Assembly (NCBI GenBank): GCA_911728455.2
Contig: OU452222.1
Coordinates: forward strand, 8,702,108 to 8,766,107
DNA from: Marthasterias glacialis
Taxonomy: Eukaryota; Echinodermata; Asteroidea; Forcipulatida; Asteriidae
Reading direction: 5' to 3'
Length of the DNA stretch: 64,000 bases
The notes beneath the pieces were generated by a model that worked only from the letters and a program-made list of their open reading frames with translations, was not told where the DNA came from and ran no database searches. How positions within the stretch are numbered: the stretch's first letter is position 1; every line of letters starts with the position of its first letter. A program made the translations under genes and the position numbers. Below, piece after piece: positions 11,878 through 24,160 of the stretch.

Positions 11878-12397
11878 CCCTATCAGGACCGATTGGGGGG
11901 CACATTATGCCTCCAACATATTTTTGTTCGTAACTTTTTAACGCTGAATACCGATATCACCCCTGAGCTTTCTGACATTTCCCAATATTTATCGAGGGTC
12001 ATGTTGTAGAAAAAATAATTATTGTCATCAGGGGTCAGCTGTTACCGTGGCAACCGTTTGTTTAACATTGGGTCAAACGTTTGTAGTGATTTTTTGTCTT
12101 TTACAATAAAATTTGAAAATTTTGATTTCTTTGTGTGACATGTTTGTGAAAAGATTCGACGGGAAAAGTGCGAAGCTAAGAAATAATTGAAAAAAGGAAT
12201 GGCACATTTGGAACACTATAAGTTATCAAGCTTCATACGAAGAGATCATTTTCTGGACTAATCTTTTTTGAACTAGTCTCTTATGGACTACGGTTTTTTT
12301 TTCTTCTTTTTTTTCTTTTCACAGAACTGTAAAAAGCACTGACTGATGGGTTAAATCACCGATCCTGTAGTCAAAGAAGACTAAGATCCTGATAGGG
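11878..12397. mobile_element. Degenerate piggyBac-like MITE (second family member)
   Basis: It begins CCCTATCAGGACC and ends GATCCTGATAGGG, inverted copies of the ends of the intact element at 22426-22995. It also shares internal text (GTAACTTTTTAACGC and the following block). The TTAA flanks are not preserved here. Confidence 0.7.
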
Positions 12398-12399
12398 GA

Positions 12400-14320
12400 G
12401 GGGGATGCATATGTCGGTCAAACTCAGTCAGACGTTGAGGCAAAAAGAATTTTGGACATTTTGGAACTAATCCACTGTCAAAATGCTACTAGTACTTGAC
12501 GTCAAAGATTCGGGCATTTTTCAATCAATACGTCCTGTCGAAAACGAAATTGCCGTTGGTGTTACCCTAAATTGGAATCTAGAGATGTTTTTTATTTTCA
12601 TAGTAGACTGGTAGAGCAGGGTCCAGATTGCTCAGTGATTTGATAGATTGTTGTTTGCACAAGTTCCTGGAATGCCCCCCTTTATTTGGTTGACGACATA
12701 GTCCCATCAGCCCCTTCTCCATCGTCAACCTTGGGGTTCAGAGGCTCGTGATGACGGCCCACACAGAGGGGAAGATACCCACTATATTAAAAGACAAATG
12801 TCCTTCTCCAATCCCATGCCTTCGGTCCATCACCACTCATATTCCATGTCGAGCCCGAGATTAGTTTTACAGGGTAGTTTGGGACCCTTGGCAGATAATG
12901 TTACCTATTAGAACAGCTTAATTGCTGAGAATCGCATGAAAGACACCAAATCTCCCGGGGATACAAACGAAAGCCAAGTGTGAAATCAAACCCGGACAGG
13001 CCTATTTTCTAAAAGATTCCTGTTTGTCTTGCGCAATTTTCAATCAAAATGCCTGCATTGTTATAATGTCACCATTTAAACGGTAGATTTATGCACTCAC
13101 GAATCTTCATTTAGTCTGTTTTTAGGACCGTTACTAGATCCAGCGTTTGTGGTTGTCAAATTATTTTATGAGGAAAATGCGGAAACTGTGGTATAGTTCT
13201 GTTACTGGGAGGGGATGTGTAATATCGGCTTAAATCAGTTGCAAAAGTTCAACCATTCTGTTGCGCTCATTTTTGTAGCTTTCATTTTTGTCTGATGGTG
13301 ACGTTTTCTAAAGTGACGGGCCAAGTTAGGCCGAGTACGAAATGAAAGCTTCGGCTTGTCACTCCAGCTGCCAAAACCATAGCCGAAGCTGAAGTCGCTT
13401 GATTCGGACACGGTCGAGTTCTTCTCCTTGTTTTTATATAAAGTCGTTAAGACGTAATCATTTTCGACTAAAAACGCAAGAATGAAACCGTCTTGAATAC
13501 TAACTGAGTGTCGAAAGTGTCGGATGAGTAATTAAATTGGGCGAGCTCCTCAACACACATGCCAATCTATCTTAATTTAGTAAGGACTGAAAACTAAATA
13601 TATAGCTTCTTTTTATCATTTTATAATGTTTTATTATTATTAGACCAACAACAAGAGGAACAATGCTCATATGTCAATGATGGATGAAAAGTTTCCAAGC
13701 AAGAAATGATAACCCCAAGAAGAGAAAGAAATTTACAATGTTTGATCTTTTAATTGCGTTTTAAGTACCAATCACAGCAGGTTTTCGTTTACAGACGCGA
13801 AGACTTTGTGTTTTAGTTCTGGAGTTCATATATCACTTTTATAAACGGCAAGACCTGAGGAGCAGGAAGAGGATACGTTGCACGGCCGTGGTATCCCAAA
13901 CAAATTCCCCGGAGCTCTCTGTGGGAGCTCACAGGCATAGAGATCAACGGAATGCTAAGACAAAAGAATTGCAGGACGATTGCAACCCGAGCAGAAGGAG
14001 TGTGGAAATTGATGAAACTTCCTGAGGCTAAAGTCAGACGAAAAGGCAAAGGGTAGTTTTCAGATTATCTTTGAGATGACTCCGTGGTTTTTAATTTATT
14101 CCCCGATGGACTATGATAATGATGCCGGGCGCATCGGTAGTGTTTTCCGGCTTCTTTGGAGGTGATTTAAACTGTCAAAGCGCCTTGGACTAAGGAGTGG
14201 GGGTCCCGTAGGTTTAAAAACTCTCCCAATCATGTCCTTTGAGATCTGTTTTGTTTAAAGTTGCTTGGTCTGACTTTTTGAGCAATTTGAGCCGAAAAAA
14301 TTTGTATTATCGCTAATGAT
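12400..14320. other. Non-coding sequence, nothing recognised
   Basis: No conserved frame, RNA gene or clear repeat was noticed in about 1.9 kb. Minus frame 13813-14049 is open but unrecognised. Confidence 0.5.
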
Positions 14321-14330
14321 AAGTGGTAGT

Positions 14331-14687
14331 CAGCTCCGTAACTAGGGTAAAATTTTAGGGGGGCACAAGGGGGCACCCTTTGTCCTAGGGGGTCACTTTT
14401 GGCCAACTAAAACTGTAGTTTCCGTTTGGAATGCCTAAACAAGCCCCTTTGATGCGGTCTTCTGACGTGTTGAGGTCAAACAAAATACATTCTGCGAGTA
14501 AATAATAAGAATATTTTTAAAAACATTGAAATTACTACATAAAAGCTCATACTACGCAGCATAATATTCTAGTACTTTTTAATCTCAAAAGTCCAGATTT
14601 CAAATGGGGGGCACCCGGGTTGGGGGACATCAGTTGGGGGGCACGTGCCCCCACCCCGTTCCACCTCCCCCCTTAGTTACGCCACTG
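14331..14687. mobile_element. hAT-like MITE with 8-bp target-site duplication
   Basis: The element starts CAGCTCCGTAACTAGGG and ends CCTTAGTTACGCCACTG, so its ends are inverted copies (CAGNNNCGTAACTA). It is flanked by GTGGTAGT at 14323-14330 and 14688-14695, an exact 8-bp duplication. CAG-starting ends with an 8-bp duplication define hAT-type elements. The 357-bp body is rich in GGGGGCAC and has no transposase. Confidence 0.93.
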
Positions 14688-14699
14688 GTGGTAGTGAAT

Positions 14700-15735
14700 T
14701 AAAAACTAAAAATGAATTATTGTCGGGATGCCGTCACTATCTCATGTCCATCAAACAATTTCTTTAAAACATTTTTTTTTCGACGAAAATCGGGCAACTT
14801 TAAGGAGTTTCAGTCATTACCTTTGTTAACTCCATATTCTGAAACTGCATAATGGAAGCAAACACTCTGCTATTTATTGCTCAGTCCTTCATCTGTCCGA
14901 TGAGGAAACACTCCTGCCGAAGGCTTCCGTTCAGCTCATGATAAGTACGCAGTCACGACCTCTTCCATAATACCCGTACCCGTACGGTCACAGGGGAGGG
15001 AATCATGTGCGACGACCAAACCACTACATACACACTGTACAAACACCTGCCAATCACAACCCACACTTGTAAGCCGTAAGTTGTCATCATTTACCGTGCT
15101 CTGTGTTCGATATTGCTCGAGTATTCCTGTGTGGTTTGGTAGTAGGTTCTCACATTGGTAAAACCTGCGGTATTGGCCAACAAATGTTATTAAATCTATA
15201 TGTGGGTGTTTGCACTACAACGGTTACATCGTTGGTTTGGGGAAGAGTGGATTGGTTCCCATCCTCTCTAGTTGTCAATAAACACACCACACATGACACA
15301 ATCAATCTGTAAAATTGGGCAGTCACGTTGGAAACAACGAAGAACGGTCAATCGATGTTTTTGTCTGGGATTTTGTGTACATTCGTACACGTGCTTTACT
15401 TCGAATGTGGCATTGACACTGCACTGGACTCGAGTGTACAGTCTCATCGGCACCGGTGCATCACAGTGACACAAATTACTTGTGCAAGTTTAACTATAAA
15501 TGCCAGTAACCAGTATAATGTAGGCCTACTTGAAACTAATCGAACCAAAATGTATCAAGTCCACTTTGATATACTTGCTCATTGAAAGACAGTAAAGCGG
15601 TGTAAATCAACACTGCACCGCTATCGAGAAATGAAGCATTACAACGAGCGTTTTGCCCCTGATCAGGGTCAGATTACTTACGGGTAAGTCCCTTGATCCG
15701 TAGACCAAGGCTTGACTGCAATAGAATTACGAGGT
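14700..15735. other. Non-coding sequence, nothing recognised
   Basis: A good-looking donor (ACGG|GTAAGT) occurs at about 15683, but the frame needed to join the first receptor exon has no receptor-like sequence upstream of it. See the rejected list. Confidence 0.5.
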
Positions 15736-15739
15736 TGAT

Positions 15740-16004
15740 GAATCCTCAGAGGGGATAAGACAATGCATTGTATTGGACACTGCACCACTACTTAGCTCCA
15801 TCTTATCTCCGTAAACCTTCGACCTGGCCTCAGATCTTCTATACATCACAGATCCTCTGCGTTCCCAAAACTCGTTTGGCAATGTACGGAGACCGGGCCT
15901 TGTCCAGCTGTGCATGCACCGCGTTTCTGGAACTCCTTGTCAGCTCGGATGAGTTGAGGGACACTAAGGATCTGTCTTCTTTCAAACGCCATCTTAAGAC
16001 ACAC
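15740..16004 (+). pseudogene. LINE (CR1/L2-type) reverse-transcriptase C-terminal tail, left part
   Basis: The frame reads HYLAPSYLRKP, CVPKTRLAMYGDRALSS and ELRDTKDLSSFKRHLKTH. That follows the well-known LINE tail pattern (R..G.RAF...A...WN.LP..LR....L..FK..LKT.LF). The element is 5'-truncated. Its coding tail is cut at 16004 by the foldback element and resumes at 16401. Confidence 0.82.
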
Positions 16005-16400
16005 TCTCTTAATGTAAAAGAGTGAAAACATCATTCTCTTGCCCGAGTGGTGGTGTAATTTTTACTCTTTTTAGAGTGCAATTCATTCCAGTTTGCTCTT
16101 TTAGAGTGAAATTTGGGTGAATTCACTCTGAATCGAGTGAATTCAATCTGAATCGAGTGAAAAAGAAAATATTTCCACTCTAAAAAGAGTTGTCCCCCAT
16201 ACCACTCTTTTAAAAGAGCCATATGGCGGACAAGTCTTTTTAGAGTGGAAACATTTTCTTTTTCACCCGATTCAGAGTGAAGTTTACTCAAATTTCACTC
16301 TGAAAGAGCAAACTAGAGATAATTGCACCGTAAAAAGAGTGAAAATTACACAACCACTCGGGTAAGAGAGTGATGTTTTCACCCTTTTACATTAAGAGAG
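16005..16400. mobile_element. Foldback MITE with ~140-bp inverted arms, inserted in a LINE tail
   Basis: The left end TCTCTTAATGTAAAAGAGTG and right end CTTTTACATTAAGAGAG are inverted copies. Further inward, TTGCCCGAGTGGT pairs with ACCACTCGGGTAA, GAGTGAAAAAGAAAATATTT with its counterpart near 16250, and so on to a centre near 16200 (GAGCCATATGGC). GAGTG/CACTC motifs recur about every 20 bases. There is no coding potential. A second, partial copy lies at 26986-27222. Confidence 0.92.
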
Positions 16401-16505
16401 CACCTTTTCAATCTTGCTTACCACAGTAAAGTCCGTGTACAGCACCTTATATATTGTGCGCCTAAATGCTCTGTTATTATTGTTATCATCATTATTATTA
16501 TTAGT
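16401..16505 (+). pseudogene. LINE tail, right part after the foldback insertion
   Basis: Directly after the foldback the text CACCTTTTCAATCTTGCTTAC continues the frame broken at 16004 (LKTH then LFNLAY). It ends with AGCACCTTATATATTG and a (TTATTA)n-like tail, the usual 3' end of such LINEs. Confidence 0.72.
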
Positions 16506-16509
16506 GGGG

Positions 16510-18180
16510 CATCATCACTTTTTATGACAAGGTCATTTATTTTGAAGTGAACTTCGCTCCACTACGAGGGGGCTGAGCCCTGGATGAAAAGAGGGGTGTA
16601 TGATGGGGCAGGATTATATGACCAAGCAAGGATGAGTATTTCTGTTTGGTTAACTTTTGAAAACAAAACAGATTTGTTGATTCTGCAGATGACCCGCATA
16701 CGCAGTCTAATATGAAGTTAAGTTAGGCGTCTGTTCTTTTGAGAAAACCAATATTTATTTTTTTACGAATCATCGTTTCTGTCTTTATTATACTCAACTG
16801 TTCGAATTGTCTGCTTTAGGCCATAATAACTCCTCTTCCGGAAACCCATGATTCAACGAACACAGCCTCAATTACTCGTTATGCTTTAGGCCTATCGAAA
16901 CTATAACTAAAAAGAGGTGCAAATGCTCTTTTTCTGTGTAATACGTCTGTTACTCGTTGGAGCCGATCAAGGACGTGTCTGCGGCTGGAATCAATAAACT
17001 AGACCTGGCTGTACATCACGACTCATTCACTGCATTTTTTCTTCTCTCTTTCTCTTTTTCCCCCTTCTTGTTAGGCGATCTTCTTTTTTTTCACAACATC
17101 TCGCAGCTGCAGTTCGCCATATGCAGCCTCTATGTCCTCTTCGTGTCCGATCAATCTTGTCGATTTTCACAGTTTAACCGCTCTAGTTTGGTTGAGTTTA
17201 CCACCAGTCAGTCACTTACCTGTCGAGGACAACCACATATTGCAGACAGATAATCTCGTCCACGTGTTATCTTTCCTCACGTTTATGCACTGCCCCTTAA
17301 ATCCCCAGCTCGACATTGGTAAACTGACTGTAAATGCTTCCATTGCACAAATCAAGATAGATGTCATAAAACCAACCTGTGAAAATGTCAGCTCATTTTG
17401 TTGTTTCAATTGCCAGAAAACTGTAAAAATGCATTGTGCATTTTTGTACGCATTCCTACAGGCAGAGTTTTCGTCTCACTGAGACGACAACTAATTTTGG
17501 ATCTTATATCATTTATTATTTCAAAACAATAACACTTTAGGCAGAATTATTTCAAGGGGAGTTTTCTACCGTCATTTTGTTCTTTATTCCATGTAAGGTA
17601 GGCCTATATGTCAATCCGTGAGCATTTATGTTTTTCTTCTTACCAATGCTGAGCTGGGGCTTTAGTAGCTCAGGGCTTTCCATGTAAACGACACCTATAT
17701 TCATTTCTCTTTTTTCTTAGCGAAAGTCTAAAAGACAGCACCAACCAATCTTGAAGAGAGCGTTGTTTGTTCATTTTCCCCTTCGGCTGGTTGTGTGGCA
17801 TAAAGGATAAACGGGCGGCTTATGTTTGAGTCAAAGGCCAGTTACCGGCAGGTTAACAGGGAATCTAAGTTTTCGACTAGCGAATACCTGGAAAATGGTA
17901 CTTAATGAAAAAGTGTTGATGCCGATATATCTATAGTATATACAGTGTATATATGTTGATATATCTATAGTGAATAGTACCGGATCTTGCAATGAAACAT
18001 ATTTATGTAAAAGGTGATAAGGTGATTGCCTGCAGTTCAAGAGAAATATTCCCGTCTTAATCAAAGTTAACGAAACAGCAATAGAAGACGACACAAATCA
18101 CCGTTGTGACATCGATATGAACAAGATCCACAATATTACATTAACAGTTTTAAATGTTTTCACTCAAACGTGACTGTATA
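16510..18180. other. Non-coding sequence, nothing recognised
   Basis: Two overlapping open frames (16957-17253 and 17132-17482, +) have no recognisable domain and no good splice context, so I do not call them genes. Confidence 0.5.
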
Positions 18181-18184
18181 ATTA

Positions 18185-18915
18185 TAGGGATACCAAGTGC
18201 GCCCTCATTGTATATGGGCCTGATACAACTTTCTTATTTGCATACTCAAAACGTAAAGTTTGTGTTTGCGACCTTTTGACCTTCCCTTTTTCCGTTTAGC
18301 TTTTAGCAGCGAAAGAGCACATTCAATTTTCTCTGGGTAATTCTCGCTATTTTGTAGGGACTATGGCTCTTGCTATGTTCCGTCGCAGTTGTATGTTGGA
18401 GAGTTAGCTGCAAGGAAAGTCCCAGTGGGTATATTTTCTTATTTCATATCCATTATAGTTAGAATTGTACTTTTTAGGGACTTGTTTGATTCGTTATTGC
18501 ATTTTTTTTGTATTGGTATGTATAGCGTTTATAGCCAGACACGGTTTGATCTCTGACCTGCATGTTGTAATTCTGCCCCAGTGAGTATCCATTTTAGTCA
18601 GAAATATTTTACGTTTGAGGGACATCCACGAATCGTTTCATGTATGTTTGTTGTTGGTATGTAGGCATAGTAGCAGCGTATAGCCAGACACGGTTTGACC
18701 TCTGAACTCCATGCTATTATTCTGTTGTGTTTTGTACTGTGCTGTGCTATTTATTGTATTGTGTGCTGCTACTGTATTCTGGGGATTGAAATTTCTTTTG
18801 TATCTGGAGACGTCGTCATATTGTGCATTTTGTAGAAGTTGATGAATGCTCGTCTGCTTTTAATAGAGGACCGTTCCTCCTTCCTCTCCCCTAGTCATAG
18901 TCCCCAGCTCTCTCC
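18185..18915. repeat. Dispersed repeat family 'GGGATACCAAGTGCGCC', copy 1
   Basis: It shares GGGATACCAAGTGCGCCCTC, CTTTCTTATTTGCATA, the block ending AAGAGCAC and a distal block (GACGTCGTCAT...GGACCGTTCCTCCTTCCTC) with 33.2-34.0 kb. An internal duplication (TATAGCCAGACACGGTTTGA at about 18531 and 18679) is about 148 bp apart. Confidence 0.85.
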
Positions 18916-18924
18916 TGTACCCAT

Positions 18925-19066
18925 TGTTATTCCTGGTAGGAGAGAAGCAAGTGCCTTGCTCAAAGACACAAGTGTCTCGGCTGACCACGCCACGATTCGA
19001 AACCACATTCTGTAAATCACAGAAGTTGAGTCCACCGCACTAGACCGCTCGGCCACAACACCCCAC
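18925..19066 (-). mobile_element. tRNA-derived SINE, minus strand
   Basis: The minus strand reads GTGGCCGAGCGGTCTAGTGCGG (A-box head), GTGGTTTCGAATCGTGG (B box) and TCTTTGAGCAAGGCACTTGC, the same order as the + strand SINE at 36.1 kb. The head resembles tRNA-Ser/Leu. Confidence 0.82.
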
Positions 19067-19069
19067 AAA

Positions 19070-20753
19070 AGCTTGAGATATCACACTGAAAAGCGTTCGT
19101 AATTGTTGTGTTCTTACGCCTTTAAAAAGGGAACGAAATATCATTTCGAGGGAACGAAATACTTTTCTGTTTTTAATACCTGTTCTATTTTTTTAACTGT
19201 CCCTTTAGGGGCTCCGTACACTGCTTTTAATTATTAAGCATAAACGCTATATTTTTGTGGCCGATGTTGACTGTACTTTATGTTGACTCCACATTAATAC
19301 ATACCTTTTGAAACTGTTTATTTTGGTGAAACTGATTCAATGATATCATGAATTCTCATCACGTCTCAGCACCATGGACTTTAACTAGATAAACAAAGAG
19401 TAATCGACTCTGAACAGTGCATCTCAATATACCTTAATGCACAAGCTGTGTATGTAGAGACATCTAATGTCGATTAACATACAGATACCGAGCGCTCCTA
19501 TATCCTAGGCGATATCCAATGAACTTTGGTTTCATTCAAACGATTTATAATGTGTACGGTGGTGGTCATCTTCATCAAGACTCCAAATTCGATCTCAATT
19601 TGTCTTGATTAGTTGAAGGTGGAGCATTGTGTGGCGTCTGGAATGCCTGTGGTGGTATAGTGCCACAGTAGATAGTGGTGAATTCTTCTGGCTTCGGGCG
19701 GAATATCTCAGCAGAGTTGGTCCTCTGTGGTGATTTGTTTTTCTTCGGGCGGATTGTCTCAGCAGACTTGGTCCAATAAAATGTCTGGAGCGGTTTCTGT
19801 CAAACGTCAAACGACGTATTATTTGTTAGTGGCAAACATCTGACTGGTGCTAACATCTTATAGAATGCTACAGAGAGAATAAAACAATGTACAGAATATG
19901 GAAAGATGACTGAATACTCTTTTGTAAGCGCTGGTGACAGCTAATAACCTCGACCGTAACTAGCACCACCTTCACACCAGCCGTACCAGCTGCACTTTTG
20001 TATTCAATTTGTTATTGATATTGTCAGCAACGGTGCACAGGGCGAAAATGCAAAAGGGTGCAACAGAGGTTGTAGGCTAGACAAAAAGATACCGAAATTG
20101 CTTCTTAACAATTCGTTTATATTATGGTCCATGGTTAAACCAATTCCTCGGTGTATGCATCCCACAACAAACTTAAATGCTAAATGGCATCTATGTCTAG
20201 CAATGATTAAGTCCGCTTGAGGTGATTCTGCTGGTTGTCAGCCTCTGGTGATACATGGTAATGCTCCTCCCAAAGCTACCTTCAAGCTTATGCAGAGGGC
20301 AGTGTTGTGTGAGGAGTTCCATTAGTCTGAGCAGGTTGTGAGCAGTCCTCATTGTTGAAGTGTGTACGGGTTCACTTCCATTTTCACCGTAGTTGGAAGC
20401 CGGCCTGTCAGATGCTGAGGTCCACTGTATTTGAGTGATGGACGCTGCTCTCTTCTTATTCTCCACGCTTTGGCGGAGTTGCGTACCCGGATTTTGAACA
20501 TGGGATAAATGAGTACTTTACCAAATACGAATACCTTCGGCAGCAAAATGTAGGGGTTCGACTCTGTCCTGTACCCCACTCACCACCAATGACGTACGGA
20601 GATACCATTGTTAATAGTATTGAAGTCAAATGTATTACTTTTTTAAACCAATTTTACATGAGACAAAACACTGACATCACAAAATGCGTTGTTTATTTAA
20701 CATAACCAAACACTCATGGCGTTTTGCATTATGATTGTCACTTTTACTCTCAG
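19070..20753. other. Non-coding sequence upstream of the first visible receptor exon
   Basis: A two-copy repeat of about 54 bp (TTCGGGCGGA...CTCAGCAGA...TTGGTCC) lies at 19690-19775. I could not find the preceding receptor exon, which should end in phase 1. Confidence 0.5.
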
Positions 20754-20821
20754 GCCCAGCGACAGTCGTGGAATGCAGTATATTCGTCTTGAGTATGGAC
20801 GAAGTCACGGAAGTCACAATG
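20754..20821 (+). CDS. Receptor exon 1 of those visible (68 nt, N-terminal beta-strand region)
   Basis: The exon follows a pyrimidine-rich acceptor (TTTTACTCTCAG) and ends before a good donor, GTGAGT. It starts with the last two bases of a split codon, then encodes 22 residues ending VECSIFVLSMDEVTEVTM. This lines up with the glycine-receptor segment that runs into DYRVNIFLRQ, and the next exon here starts DYGMTILL. Its 68-nt length equals that recalled for exon 3 of vertebrate GlyR genes. The reading frame carries straight into the next exon (phase 0). It is too short to stand out as an ORF, so it rests on splice sites, phase and alignment together. The preceding exon should end in phase 1. 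Confidence 0.85.
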
Positions 20822-22425
20822 GTGAGTTTTTTCTTTAATCTATAACTGATTACATCCGAAGTACTTGATAAGAATACTGTTGAGACAAAGGCTGACATGT
20901 AGCAAAACAAAGAAAAAACATCAATCTACAAATACAAACAAACAAACAAACAACCCAACAAACAAACAAGCAAACAACCCCAACAACCGCAAACAAGAAA
21001 ACACAAAACAAACAGACATGGACAACGACTAAAACGACACACACAAAAAGATACAAACGGAAACAACTAAAGGCCGAAGCCTGTTTTGTTTCCTCTATCT
21101 TCCAAATATTCCTTGACATTTTTCTCTCATGGTTATAGAGTCGCTTTTGTATGACCGTCCTCGTCCGAGAAAGCATGAGCAATAATGCCTCGATTAGTAA
21201 TCCGGAGCAGGTTTTAATGAAGAGGAACCGGGAGGAGGTTACGGGGAATAGGGCACAGCTGGGAGGGGATAGAGGGGATAGATGGGAGAAAACAATGTGC
21301 AGTTAGTTCAAATCATCCCAGCTTTGTTGTGTGTGGTTCAAGACTTTAGCATTCAGAATGAGCTACATGATATAGACCATGGAAACTTTGTTTATAAAAA
21401 CAAGCTTTATAAAAAAACAGCTCAAAAAGTATTGAGGTGTGCCCCCCCCCCCCCCCTTTTCAAATCTAAAGTTGATAAAAATCGGACAGTGGAATCTCCA
21501 TAAAATACAAGTTTTAATGTTTTTCATCCATTGAGCGGTGAACAAATCGTACCTGCATGAAGTCCAGGCTCTGAGGCTCTTTTGTAAACATGTGATGTCA
21601 CAGGTTGCAATGGTCTATGTACAGATACCCTCCTCCTGATTCATCAAGTCATATAGGTCATAACAACTAGTCTGATCTGAAGCGCACTTCCCGTGATATT
21701 CAGTTCGCACTTCCGTCCACATGCAGGCTACAGAATCGATTGAGAAATTATAGTTACTTGATCTTTTGTGGAGAGGAAGTTTGAGCTGTAAATGCTATAG
21801 CCGTATGCACGTTGACACCTTCCTGTCTCCACAAAGACGCCCTACTTCCGTGCGCACTTCAGCCATTATTTTTATTAAGAGGGTTCAATGTCTTGTTGGA
21901 GTCTGGCTGTTGGAATCAGTTGGATCGCTTATCGGCGGATTTAGTTGCATCAAATCAGAAAAGTGTTTAATTTTTGCTGCAATTGGCTCCACGATCGACA
22001 TTTAATGCGAGTATCTTTTGCACTTGCCCTCTTTGAGAAGATCCGGTTCTGTGAAGAGATATACAAATATAAAAAGCTATAAGAGTATTGTTGTTATGCC
22101 CCAAATGGTCCCAATTCACTTTTTATTTTGCTACTTCAATACCATTACAGGGTTATTAAAAAATATGTCAAAGGTCAACTCCATTAATTTAAGGTAAAAT
22201 CCATTCGGATGCGAACAGCGATGCATCCAAAATATGTGTTTAATAAACAGCAGCAGAAATGAGTTGACCAAAGACGGATCTGAACCTGGGACCTACAGGT
22301 TAAACCTAAACCTGACCCCTTACACTGACGTCACAAGCGGCTATTGCCTGCGGATGGTCTGCCATTTTGGTAGCCAAATTGCGTATAAAGATAAGTGGGC
22401 ATGTAAGGACCTTACATTGCCTTAA

Positions 22426-22995
22426 CCCTATCAGGACCGGGGGCACAATGTGCCCCCTATCAAAACAATTTGCCTGTAACCGTTTAACGCTTGGTGCGAT
22501 CACCGCGAAATTTTTTGACTTAACAATATAATATTTTCAACATGCTAATTTCTTACTTGTCAGAACAAAGAATAATTTAGATTTATCAACCTAGCCTTAT
22601 CATTGCTCCCTGGGCGGCGGCCATTTTGATTTTTAAGTGAAAAAAAGCAAACAAAACTAATTTTTCCCCAGAATGGGATAACTTTATGGATTATATCGCC
22701 CCCGACGATGACTCCAGTTATTAAATTAGGTTTTGGAATTATATTGATCAAGTTAAAATGAACGAGTTTTAAAATGAACAATGTTTAAACATTTTGACAC
22801 AAAATACATTTTGACCAAAAGTGGGCAAACAAAAACAGTCAAATTTCTGTAGAACTCGGTGAAATGAACATTTGTGACAAGTTTCATCAAAATGGGTCAA
22901 AAACTTCGGAAAATACGGAGAGAGCACTATGTGCCTCCGGTCCCCGCGGTCCCCGCGGTACCCGTACATCCCCAAAAAGCCCGGTCCTGATAGGG
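22426..22995. mobile_element. piggyBac-like MITE flanked by TTAA
   Basis: TTAA (22422-22425) precedes CCCTATCAGGACCGGG, and CCCGGTCCTGATAGGG precedes TTAA (22996-22999). This gives perfect 16-bp inverted ends and a TTAA duplication, the hallmark of piggyBac-type insertion. Next to the left end is a further palindrome, GGGGGCACA/TGTGCCCCC. The 570-bp interior has no transposase frame. It lies in a receptor intron. Confidence 0.93.
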
Positions 22996-22999
22996 TTAA

Positions 23000-24160
23000 A
23001 AGTGAGCACTGCACAGTAAACACACAAGGTATCCTAAAATGGCGCAACGAAGTTTATTTTACGTAAATACGTCAGGTGAAATGGGTCAATACCGTAGAGT
23101 TTTGAGCTGTGATTCAGCCTTATACACTGATCGTCTCCCTTTGGAGTTTACGCACGTCATTTCATTCCTCGTGGCTTTCTTTCTTTATTTGTTTTTATCC
23201 TCTTTTTTGAAATTAAACTGCAATTCTCTCGATCGTGACAATAAGAAGGTTCACAGCTGAATGCATAAACCTGCCTTTGCACTGGCCCTGCAATTCATGT
23301 GATCTATAACTCTTCAATCAGAAGAACTGTGACATGCTATGCCTTTGCACACACGCACATTCTCACTGTGCAAAGATGATTGAGAAGACTATAAACAAGC
23401 GTCATTAACCGTCTTTGCCGTGTCTACACTAGTAATAGCTCGTCAATCACCGTTATTGCTTTGCAGTGCCTATCACGATCAGTGTCTCGTAGCATTGAGA
23501 CAATTCCATGATGCTGTCACCGTGTTTGTCGTGGCTCCAATGTGCATTACTGGAAGTTTGGAATACTGATTATTGATACCAAAAGGGGGCCAGACTTATC
23601 CCTTCTATAGTCTCAGTTTGATTAGCCTACATTGCTGTGGATATAGGACTAAAGCAAGATAGTTGACCCATTTAAATATCCACAAATAAGGTCAAGACAG
23701 GCCTTGATCGGCAGTGTAAAAATAATGGTCACGTGGGAGTGTAAATTGACGATCGGTTGCGCCTATATAGTATTTGTAAGGGTTGTTCGCTTGTACAAAG
23801 GGCTCCGAAATATGCCGGGCGAACTAGGTTGCGATAAGACTTTATTTAATAAGGGTGTCCAGGACGGTTCACTGCTACTGAAAGACAAATAGGTTAAAAC
23901 AATGAATTTGAAACAATGCATAATTAGCTTGGAATGCATCATTTTTGTTAAACAACAATATTTTTTTACGAAACACACACGCTTGTCACACTCGGCGACT
24001 GTGCCACGCTCACCAATTTGGAAGTCAATAGATATACGTGTAAACACCGTGTCGCCTAAAATGCGCACTACACTGTGTAACACACGGATGCATTGACTTC
24101 CAAAATGGCGCAACCGAGATTATTGCGATGATGACGTCAGTTGAATTGGGTCAAAACCTA
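23000..24160. repeat. Pair of diverged direct repeats, about 1.06 kb apart
   Basis: The block with GCACTGCACAGTAAACACAC, AAAATGGCGCAACGAAG and ATGGGTCAATACC (23000-23095) recurs as GCACTACACTGTGTAACACAC, AAAATGGCGCAACCGAG and TTGGGTCAAAACC (24061-24160). Confidence 0.6.

Noticed and set aside
15600..15690. Possible upstream receptor exon ending ACGG|GTAAGT with the open text YNERFAPDQGQITYG.
   Set aside because: The frame that looks like a receptor N-terminus leaves two bases, but the 68-nt exon needs one; the frame that fits has no similarity.
16957..17482. Overlapping plus-strand frames that might be a small gene.
   Set aside because: No motif, both frames equally open, low-complexity start; nothing supports translation.
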